Shown here: in pieces, positions 55,646-64,000 of the stretch
Numbering within the stretch: position 1 is the stretch's first letter
How the letters are laid out: the number at the start of each line of letters is the position of its first letter
Source of the DNA: Anthoceros angustus
Lineage: Eukaryota > Streptophyta > Anthocerotopsida > Anthocerotales > Anthocerotaceae
Reading direction: 5' to 3'
DNA length: 64,000 bases
Assembly (NCBI GenBank): GCA_010909165.1
Contig: MU008159.1
Coordinates: 1,116,001 to 1,180,000 of the forward strand
Notes under the pieces: generated by a model
The model's database searches: none
Seen by the model: the letters and a program-made list of their open reading frames with translations, nothing else
What the model was told of the DNA's origin: nothing
Translations under genes and position numbers: made by a program

Positions 55646-57898
55646 ATGAGCAGGTGGAGCACCAGGCTCGGAAAGCATATAGCATGGAATGTCGTGGTCT
55701 CGTGTTGGAGGGACTGGCAGGGGCAATGGTGCATAGTGGCAACAGATTTAGAGCGGGCATCTCGTCTATATGACTTGCACGTTTGTGGAGCCAGAGGCCT
55801 GAGCACGTTGGAGGCCGGCAATGTGCGGTGTTTGCAAGGCTCTCGAGTGGAGCCCATTCCTCCCGCCGGACATTCTGGCATCGGAAGGGGTTCCCGGTTT
55901 CTAACAACAGACCGGGATGGTGTGGAAGGAGCCCCAGGATCAGAGGCAGCTGTTAGCCACAGTGTGGGGAACAAGGAGCAAGGTGACAGGCTAGTGGCTC
56001 CTGTGAAATCTTGCATACCGGTGCGGGAGGCAGCCGGCGTTGCTCGCCCGCGGAAGGATGTCCATAGCGTTTTGAAAGTACTGGGACGGCCCTGGGAACC
56101 CGAGGTGGCGCAGCAGCTTGCGGATCTGGACTTGAAGTTGGAACATGAGCTTGTCCACGAGGTGCTGGTGGCTAGGAAGCATGACCCGAAGCTGGCAGTG
56201 GAGTTTTTCATGTGGGCCAGAGCGCAGGGGTATGCACCTCGTGTGAGCGATTATTTGAGCGTGCTTCCGGGCTGCGTTAGAGCTGGCGAGATAGGCACAG
56301 TCCAGGTTGTGTTGGAAGACATGCTCGGGGCTGGTCATCCCATGTCTCTGCATATCTTCCGCCTTCTTTTCTTTGCTTTCTCCGCGACGAAGAGAGGTGA
56401 TTTAGCGCTGGCGGCAATGGATCAGATGGAGGCCTTCCATTGCAAGCCCGATGCTCCAATATATCATTCCTTCTACGCTGCCGTTATCGGAGAAGAGAGC
56501 GACTTGCCCGGGCTGTTTAAGACACTGGCAGCCAAGGGCCATTTTGCAGCTCCCGAGCATCTGTATTGTTTTCTCGCCAGATGTACGAGCAGTGGGAACG
56601 TGGGTCATGCAGGTACTTTGTATCGCCAACTGAAAGAAGAGAAGGTGAAACTGAGCAGTAATTGCTATGCCGTGCTTTTGATGTTCCTTGCTAAAGCGGG
56701 ATTGAAAGAGAAGGCTGCCAATCTTTACGAGGAGGGGAATGCTGCGGGCTGGGGTGACCAGAACGAGGGGTGTAGAAACATGTTGGTACAGTATCTGGTC
56801 CAAGCGGGTGACCTGAATGAGGCAAGGAAGCTGATTGACCGATCGCTCGAAGAAGGTGTTCGGATCAGGTCACCTGTAGGTACGAACGCCATCCTTGCCT
56901 TCGGATCGGCAGGCCGTATTAAGGAAGCCTCAGCTCTGTATCACGATCTGCGGAAAGGAGGGTCGAGGTTCCTGGACGAGCAGATTGTGGAACCATTGCT
57001 TAGTCTTTTCTGCAAAGGGTTCATGGCAGAAGCCTGCGACATCAGTGCGGCAGAAAGCATCTGGGGAGACTTGAAGAAACGGAGGAAGCCGAGCGTAGAC
57101 TTATGCTCCACAGTCATTGAGATTATGGGCAAGGGGCCTCGAGGTGACGCTGTGATGTGGGCAGTGTATCAGGAGGTGAGAAGCAGTCGGCTTGATATTG
57201 AGGACCCAGAGACTTACAACATATTGATACATAGATTTTGCCAGACAGGCAAGGCGGATGAGGCGCTTCTGCTCGTAAAAGAAATGTGGAAGAAGCAACT
57301 AGACTGCCATGCAGATCTGTACAAAATGCTGGTGCAGCGTTTAGCTAGGGAGGGCAAGACCTCTGTAGTTGGGGATCTCATTGCAAGTATGAAAGAAAAT
57401 CAGGTGTCCATGGACGGTTCCTTCTACGAGGTGCTTGCCGAAGGGCTGTGTGAAGCAGGTCAACTCCAAGATGCTGAGGACGTTCTCAAGAGAGTGAGTG
57501 GTCTTGGTGAGGAGCTGCAGTCCAGGATATATGCCGCAATGATCAGGGGGTTCGGCAAGGTAGGTGACAAGGAGGCAGGCCTTAGATTGTTTGAAAGGTC
57601 ACAAGGAGAAGAGGGGCTTCAGGAAGTGGTGGTCTACAATGCGGCACTTCATACCCTTGCTAGCACAGGACGTGCCGATGAGGTCTTGACCTTCTACGAG
57701 AACATGAAGCAGAAAGGTCTGGCTCTTGATGTGGCGAGTTACACTGCCGTCATCAGGTGCCTAGGAGATACAGACAGGTTTCTTGAAGCCTCTAAGTTAT
57801 TTGCAGAGATGAAGAGAAGTGGCTGTGTTCCCACCAGCGACACGTATCAGGTGCTTTCTGAGATGCCACCAGCTGCATTCAAAATGATCTTGATGTAG
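55646..57898 (+). CDS. P-class pentatricopeptide repeat protein (intronless)
   Basis: A 750-residue protein with an N-terminal basic region (MSRWSTRLGKHIAWNVVVSC) that may be an organelle-targeting peptide. PPR motifs run from about residue 190 to the end, for example YHSFYAAVIGEESDLPGLFK, CYAVLLMFLAKAGLKEKAAN, TYNILIHRFCQTGKADEALL, YEVLAEGLCEAGQLQDAEDV, YNAALHTLASTGRADEVLTF and SYTAVIRCLGDTDRFLEASK. No E, DYW or SMR domain follows, so it belongs to the pure P class, whose members bind organelle RNA. I chose the ATG at 55646; the frame is open slightly further at a GTG. It lacks introns, unlike its neighbours. The target is unknown. Confidence 0.9.
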   Translation: MSRWSTRLGKHIAWNVVVSCWRDWQGQWCIVATDLERASRLYDLHVCGARGLSTLEAGNVRCLQGSRVEPIPPAGHSGIGRGSRFLTTDRDGVEGAPGSEAAVSHSVGNKEQGDRLVAPVKSCIPVREAAGVARPRKDVHSVLKVLGRPWEPEVAQQLADLDLKLEHELVHEVLVARKHDPKLAVEFFMWARAQGYAPRVSDYLSVLPGCVRAGEIGTVQVVLEDMLGAGHPMSLHIFRLLFFAFSATKRGDLALAAMDQMEAFHCKPDAPIYHSFYAAVIGEESDLPGLFKTLAAKGHFAAPEHLYCFLARCTSSGNVGHAGTLYRQLKEEKVKLSSNCYAVLLMFLAKAGLKEKAANLYEEGNAAGWGDQNEGCRNMLVQYLVQAGDLNEARKLIDRSLEEGVRIRSPVGTNAILAFGSAGRIKEASALYHDLRKGGSRFLDEQIVEPLLSLFCKGFMAEACDISAAESIWGDLKKRRKPSVDLCSTVIEIMGKGPRGDAVMWAVYQEVRSSRLDIEDPETYNILIHRFCQTGKADEALLLVKEMWKKQLDCHADLYKMLVQRLAREGKTSVVGDLIASMKENQVSMDGSFYEVLAEGLCEAGQLQDAEDVLKRVSGLGEELQSRIYAAMIRGFGKVGDKEAGLRLFERSQGEEGLQEVVVYNAALHTLASTGRADEVLTFYENMKQKGLALDVASYTAVIRCLGDTDRFLEASKLFAEMKRSGCVPTSDTYQVLSEMPPAAFKMILM

Positions 57899-58643
57899 AT
57901 GTATGGCACTAAAATCTTCAAAGCATTCGTCATCGTCAAAATCCGGGTCCTTCAAGAGGAGAGATGATTCCACCTCATCCCACAACTCTTCAACGCCATG
58001 TCTGACATGAGTGTGGTATACCCTCAGAGAATATTAATATGCGCTCCGAGAATATTAATGTCTCTTTGCGGTGATGTCTTCTGTACTAACGCGTGGAGGT
58101 CACCAGCCCTCTTGTCTGATCATTTTTTTGGACTTCTGATCCACGATTAGGACTGCTGATGCTTGGAGCAGAATCAGAAATATGGAGCAGGGCAGACTCC
58201 TCAGTCCCAATGCTGGACAAGTTCACTGGTCATTTGCCGAAGAAGCACGGAAGCACGGAAAAGGAGGACAGTCAGCCCTGCTCCCCTTCGAACGGGGAAA
58301 CGTCACACGTATGTGAAAAATACACTCGAATTGGCCACACAGGTTTGCGTGAATCTTGCCACCAGTCAGCCCAACGTCGATGGACTCAAGTCTCGGATGG
58401 TCGGCAGATAATGAAACGGAACTGAGCCAGTCAAACATATTTGACTCCAGGCTTCAAGCTAAAGTGATGAATATAATGGATGTTTCTTGTGGGGGAGGGG
58501 AGCGAAAGATCAAGATAAGCTCTCTGTCAAAGAGATTTTGTCAGATGGAGGCTTAGGCAAGGTGCGAAGTGCAAGAGAAGCTCTCTTTGTCGGAGTGGTT
58601 TGCCTATGAGTTTCGGAGTACATGACAAATAGGTCTCAGGCAC
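57899..58643. other. 3' flank of the PPR gene; nothing recognised
   Basis: Short overlapping frames around 58159-58425 have no family resemblance. A GAGAATATTAAT block occurs twice near 58027 and 58049. Confidence 0.45.
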
Positions 58644-58775
58644 GTTCTCAATTTTGTAGAGGCATTAGAGGCACCGGAGGGATTCTTAGGGTTCTCAATT
58701 TTGTAGAGGCACTGGAGGGATTCTTAGGGTTCTCAATTTTGTAGAGGCATTAGAAGCACTGAAGGGATTCTTAGG
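58644..58775. repeat. tandem repeat, three diverged units of about 38-47 bp
   Basis: The block GTTCTCAATTTTGTAGAGGC begins at 58644, 58691 and 58729, followed each time by a variable piece and GGGATTCTTAGG. Confidence 0.88.
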
Positions 58776-58779
58776 TACC

Positions 58780-59440
58780 AACTTGAGATAAGCATGTTTG
58801 ATGAGCCATCTGAGAAGAGAATGCTTAATGAACCATTTATTCTGATATGAGAATATTTGATATGGCTCATCAAACATTCTGACATGAGAATATTTGATGA
58901 GAATATTTGATGAGCCATATAAGGAGGAGGGTGTATGCTACGATGTTTGATGAGCCATACAAGGAGGAGGGTGGCGATGTTTGATGAGCCATACAAGGAG
59001 GATGAGCCATACAAGGAGGATGAGCCATACAAGGAGGAGGGTGGTGATGTTTGATGAGCCATACAAGGAGGAGGGTGGTGATGTTTGATGAGCCATACAA
59101 GGAGGAGGGTGTCTGCTGCGATTCCGACTATGAGCCATACAAGGAGGAGGGTATCCGACTATGAGCCATACAAGGAGGAGGTATTTGCTGCAATTCCGAC
59201 TATAAGCCATACAAGGAGGAGGGTATTTGCTGCAATTCCGACTATAAGCCATACAAGGAGGAGGGTGTCTGCTGCGTGCGATTCCGACTATAATGGCTAC
59301 GCAATATCAAAGAGAAGAAACAAATATCTTTTGCGATTCTGATTATAAGCCATACGAGGAGGAGAGTGTCTGCTGCGATTCCGACTATAATGGCTACGCA
59401 ATATCAAAGAGAAGGAACAAATATCTTTTTCCTCGCATCG
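58780..59440. repeat. complex tandem repeat built on GATGAGCCATACAAGGAGGA
   Basis: About a dozen copies of a core of around 20 bp are arranged in nested periods of 18, 34 and about 42 bp. Later units add TGCTGCRATTCCGACTAT. A longer unit of about 97 bp (containing GGCTACGCAATATCAAAGAG) is duplicated at about 59292 and 59389. One plus-strand frame in the array encodes DYKPYKEEGICCNS-type peptides, but stops interrupt it. Confidence 0.88.
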
Positions 59441-61066
59441 AGGCACTTGTAATCTAGAAGAGAATATGCCTTCTTATATCTTTAAACACAGCCTTCCAAT
59501 TATACGTATTTTACAATGTATTGTAAAATAAGAAGTGAAAGGCAAGAGATAAGTGCTACCGAGAAGGATTTGTAGGATATATCATTATAACATATTATAA
59601 TATATATGAAATCATCAAATCTTTCATTAGAGTGTAGATTAAAAATATATAGAAGAAATATAATATAGATAAAATCCATCATGTCATGTGAAAGTCTAAT
59701 TTTGAATAAATTCGATAATATAAGGTTCAACATCTTCCCATTTTGCTATGGGTGTGCCAAACTCTGTGTCATTCCTATATTGAAGGATATTTCTTCCTTA
59801 ACATAATAATCATAATCATCATTATTTGGTGGATAGTCTCACTTGATAGGGAACTTGGTCCTAAGTAGGTATGATTACTGATTTTCAAGTACATTTAATT
59901 GCATAGTTATCATTTCTTCATGTATATTCTTCTTCATCGTCTCTTCATGTCTATTCCCACCAAAGTCTCTACTAGGCTGCACATAGGTAGTGATATGGGT
60001 TAATCAAATATGTTTTCCTATGTGGTTTGATTGAACCTATGGGACTTGAGTCAAGGACTTTTAATAAATTTATAAGTCTTGTGCCAAAGCCGATCATGCT
60101 CATAGGCATGGTGCGAGGCTTTCTCTTTCATACTTCATGACATCCTTTCAGTGCTCAATGTGTGTCCATGGACCTCTAAAGTTCCCTCCAAGGTTGATTT
60201 GCTTAAAGAATTGATTTGAGTCGGTCACGTATGTGCATTGCTTTCTAAGCTTGGTCCACTTAAATAAAAAAAACTAGTGATAAAGTCCACTTAAATAATT
60301 GAATTAAGTCGATTTTGGATTGAAAAACCAAACATGAATAGGATCCTCATCCTAGTAGCGATATGTGCCTCATGAATTGAATTGAGTTGATTTTCAAGTG
60401 TAACACTAAACATGAGTAGGATCCTCATCCCGATAGTGATCCCTCTTAAGGGGCTTAACTGTGGGGTTCTAATCGGCTCATGTTTGACCATAGGATTTAA
60501 CAAACATATGCCCGTGTGAGAGAGTTATTACTTAGGTCATGAATAGCTTGAAACTTGTTAGGAAACTACAAGTTTGCTAGGAAGCTAAAGGCTTGCTATA
60601 CTATCAAGTACATATGGTTTGAATTGAAGCTACCATTGTCTTAAACATAATGCATGCTTAGTAACTGTACTAGTGAAATAAGATAAAAAGGTGAAAAATT
60701 AAAAGAGGTAAAAAACACTAGTTAGTAGCTGCCTAGTTAAGGCCAAAATAAGGGCTAGAGCAAGGGCTTTGAGAATTCATCATCATTTGAGCTCATGGTG
60801 TGCTACAAGCTTTGTGTTGAGATTGCTGTGGAGAGCCTAGCTAGTGAGCTTGTCGTTGAGTCAAGGCCAATACTACCATACGGTGTAGATAACTAGACTT
60901 AAGTGTGTATTTCTACGAATAAAGAGTACAACCTCCTCGCAATAGCCAGTTTGGAGTAGATAGCTAGACTCAAGTGTGTATTGGTCAAACGGTCACCTTA
61001 AATCAAAACCGGTGTAGTTTATGAAACAAAACTTTTGTAGATCTTATGCAATATACTTTCAGAAAA
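59441..61066. other. AT-rich region upstream of IFT81; a diverged 77-bp tandem duplication
   Basis: No gene recognised. Units at 60298-60362 and 60375-60440 share AATTGAATT.AGT.GATTTT and TAGGATCCTCATCC, an old tandem duplication. The 3' end of this stretch must contain the IFT81 promoter and leader. Confidence 0.5.
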
Positions 61067-64000
61067 ATGATAGAAGTACAAACAATAGTAAGATACTTGA
61101 AAGAGAATCCATTGAATTATTCAATGTCTCTTACGGAATTCAGGTATGTAAATATGTATGTGATTCTTGAGGTTTCAAAATTTATGAAACTTACTGAACA
61201 ATCTTTGATATGACCTCTTGCAGCCAAAAAACGCCCGAGGAATTGCGAGAAATACTATGCAATGTGCTCAGCATAATTCAATCAAACCAGGTAATATAAA
61301 AAATATTCATATTCAAGATAAAATTTTATGTCGATGTGTAGCTCAATATTTATCTTGATTTTTCAGAAATTAAATTTAGATTTATGTAAAGAAGAAACAA
61401 CAACAGAATGGATAGTAGAATTTCTCCAAATTCTTAATTATCAACCTCCTCATGATAGGTATAAAATATTCAGTATCTTTGTAACTCATAAAATATTTGA
61501 GGGTTATAGATGTCGTGCTTTACAAAAATATACTTTTCGGTGCAGCATTCCATATAGACAAGGGCTTGCATATGGTAGCCCAGAAGTGATTTACCCATTA
61601 CTGTCTTGGATGCTTCCACAAGTATGACAATTACAACTTAAATAATGGTTTGTCTATTTAAGTTACAAAAAATCTAGAGTACAGTATATCCATAAGATTA
61701 TGATAAGATCTAAACATATATATTTGTAATGCAGATTAACAAGTTGAAAAAACGTGTTTACTTAGCACGGTTTTTAGTAGATATGGATATCCCAACTGAA
61801 TATCTTTTGGAAGAAGATATTAATGTCCTACATACTGAATATAATACACTACGAGAGCATTTTAAAAGTCAGCATTGTTATTTAGAAAACCTTGGACAAA
61901 TGGAAGAAGATCCATCTGAATTCAAAAAGCTTTTGCAAAATCTACAAGCAGAACGTGATCACCTTGATTCTAAGGCTTTAAAAATCAGAGCAAAGCTTCA
62001 GGTATAGTTCCATGTTCACTAAATTATATAACTGAATAGTTAGCGTAAAAAAATTGTATTAAACTTTGACATATGGATGTCCAATCGCAGTTATGATTGC
62101 CCCTTGTTTCCAGCGCAAGTTCGAAGATGATGAGAAGCTTGATTCATTGTTGCAATCTATTTCATTGCTCACATTCTATTCAAAGGAAGAAGAGGACTTA
62201 AGTAAATCTTTACTAGAAGAAGAAAGGAAGATGGAGGGAATTTCAGGTAAAATATTATTTTTATGTCTCATATTTGGTGATATATTGTGATATACTCTTA
62301 AAAATTAAAATATTTTCATTCATCAGACCGTCCTCCAAAACTTGCAAAACATCTCAAAGACCTTGAGGCGTTTAGCTCTCTATCAACAGACGGAGTTATA
62401 GAGATATTGGCTAAAGACATAGAGGCTCTTCGATTTTCTCATCAAAGATTGAAAGTGGTAAGAGAATATATATTTCATATGACATATGTTAATAAAATGA
62501 CTTCCTTTATGTAATTTTGTAGAAACTTACCCCATAATTTTGCCTTAATATAGGATATACAAGAGAAACGTGCACAGCTAAAACCTATTGAAGATATTGA
62601 AAAGGATAACTCAAAGTTATCACACAATCCTCTCTATGTTCCGGTATGTGTTAAGATGAAGATGAAATTTTATTAAAACATAAAATTTATTAATCCTCTC
62701 ATTTAATATTTGATAAAGAAAACATAATATTTGTTACTAAGTAGGAATGCAAGTTAATATACCTATTATGCATGTGTGTAGACTAAATTATTTGCAACAC
62801 ATGAGAACATTCAATTATCAAACATTAATCAAACTGGGTATTGCAAAGATCAACCCAAGCAAAAGAAAAATGCATTAAATTGGCAAAATGATCAAATAGG
62901 TGCAATAGTTACACATAAGTTGCAATCAGCTCATAAAAATCTTGCAACATTGATTGCTACCAAAGAAAGCTTTGAAAAGGAGTTTGAACAAAGTACTAGT
63001 TCTATAAGAGAGGTGATATATGTTATAAATTATTGCATAGATGTTGATCATTCACATATATGAGTTCCATATATAAGAGAACAAAGAGTTACAGGTATTC
63101 TTTGTTATAGGTACAAGTAACAATACGTAGAGGGAAAGATTTGAAGGATTATGTTGATACTTTGCGAAACAAAGGCATTTTATACAAAGAAATGAAGACC
63201 AAAATTGATGATCTGACAATTGAGCATGGCCTCTTGTTTAGATCATTGCAAATATTGGAAAGAGAAGCTAGAAACTTACGAATGGGTATGACAACTTAAG
63301 TGGATGTACACTTTTCTATTTGATTTGAAAGATTGTATCTAAACAATGGACTTCATGAAAATGTCAACAGAAAATAATGGAAGTCGATCGGAGTCCATAG
63401 ATTTATTCAAGTCTATATCAGAAGTTTCTACAATAATCAAATTTTGTCAAGATCGTTTAGCACCCAAAATGAATATGTTACAAAAATTACAATTACTATT
63501 AAGACAAAGACACATTGAACAAGTTTCAACAGTTCATGCTCAAAAAGAGCTTTCACTTGCGGCCGAAAGGTATTTGAATTTCAAGAACTTTGAAAAAGAG
63601 GTTAACTTACTATTATATATCAAAGTTTAAGGAAAAAATTATTGTACACTCTTAGATATAAATATTCGTGTATATATGTAGGAAACATACACAAGCTGAA
63701 ACAGAAGTGTCAATGAGACATAAAGAGCTTAACAAAGAGAAACAAGTTTACCAAGAGTTATGCTCAAATGTCAAATGTCTTCAAATGTGTATTGAAGACT
63801 GTAAGAATCTAGCTTGTTCGAATTGATTTTAGATCATCGTAGCATGAATCTATGAGTTCCTGTTGACCGAAATCTTATTTTCCATATTCTGCAGTAGAAA
63901 AAATAAAAATAGGGACAAACTCCAATATATTACGACAAACACAATTGCAACAACACGAGGAGTTGGCTTGTAACTTATATCGAAGGCAACAAAATTTACA
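61067..64000 (+). CDS. IFT81: intraflagellar transport protein 81, 5' portion (runs off the window)
   Basis: IFT-B core subunit that carries tubulin in the building of cilia and flagella. Exons: 61067-61143, 61224-61290, 61367-61458, 61546-61621, 61735-62001, 62114-62246, 62327-62457, 62554-62643, 62782-63012, 63111-63285, 63371-63569, 63682-63800 and 63895 to the edge; all joins are in phase, giving about 587 codons so far. The N-terminus (MIEVQTIVRYLKENPLNYSM, then KTPEELREILCNVLSIIQ) and the calponin-homology-like block (PYRQGLAYGSPEVIYPLLSW, KKRVYLARFLVDMDIPTEYL) match the family pattern closely. Coiled coils follow, including GKDLKDYVDTLRNKGILYKE, equivalent to the conserved 'GDEFKRYVNKLRSK' region. 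The ATG at 61067 matches the family start. The remaining C-terminus, probably around 90 residues, lies outside. The gene sits in AT-rich DNA. A plant with this gene should make flagellated sperm. Confidence 0.9.

Noticed and set aside
55449-56211. Minus-strand frames opposite the N-terminus of the second PPR gene
   Set aside because: Antisense shadows; the plus-strand frame continues into clear PPR motifs.

Overview
This window is nuclear DNA of a streptophyte plant. Spliceosomal GT-AG introns of about 55-130 bp break most genes. Plant families are present: malectin-like/LRR receptor kinases, P-class PPR proteins, extensin-like wall proteins, and a tudor/CCCH/G-patch protein. The right edge holds the 5' part of IFT81, an intraflagellar-transport gene that seed plants lacking motile sperm have lost. 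The source is therefore probably a free-sporing land plant (moss, liverwort, lycophyte or fern grade) or a charophyte alga. The exact lineage cannot be fixed by eye.

By eye the DNA alternates between GC-richer gene islands (about 1-5.8, 9-20.6, 25.5-31, 36.8-58 kb) and AT-rich stretches (5.9-9, 21-25.5, 31-36.7, 58-64 kb). The AT-rich parts are full of short tandem duplications and decayed transposable elements. They also carry a second copy of a CCHC zinc-knuckle gene and the IFT81 gene.

Layout, left to right: a complete malectin-like/LRR receptor kinase (1.1-5.5 kb, +); a 27-bp satellite and a decayed minus-strand Copia element with a nested hairpin element (5.9-8.2 kb); deoxyhypusine hydroxylase (10.0-10.9 kb, +); a receptor-kinase gene whose ectodomain cannot be read (12.3-14.1 kb, +); an intronless PPR gene (14.8-16.8 kb, +); zinc-knuckle gene A (17.9-19.1 kb, -); a possible transposase fragment (21.1-21.8 kb); zinc-knuckle gene B (22.9-23.9 kb, -); a cytochrome P450 pseudogene (25.5-27.5 kb, +); a small secreted protein gene (28.7-29.6 kb, -); an AT-rich repeat desert with a LINE-ORF1-like remnant (31-36.7 kb); a ZGPAT-like RNA-processing gene (36.8-39.1 kb, -); a histidine-rich extensin-like gene (40.3-41.1 kb, +); a frame-broken extensin-like gene (42.2-43.2 kb, -); two related receptor kinases in head-to-head order (44.2-46.0 kb, -, without a readable ectodomain; 48.4-52.8 kb, +, complete); a multi-pass membrane protein gene (53.2-55.0 kb, -); a second intronless PPR gene (55.6-57.9 kb, +); repeats (58.6-59.4 kb); and the 5' part of IFT81 (61.1-64.0 kb, +).

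I see no operon-like or immune-type gene system. The genes look functionally independent: cell-surface signalling, cell wall, RNA processing and organelle RNA metabolism, eIF5A hypusination, and cilium building. The most interesting items are the zinc-knuckle paralogs with a UAP56-binding-like N-terminus and divergent base composition, the dispersed malectin receptor-kinase family with ectodomain loss, the histidine-rich extensin, and the repeat-expanded Copia gag remnant.
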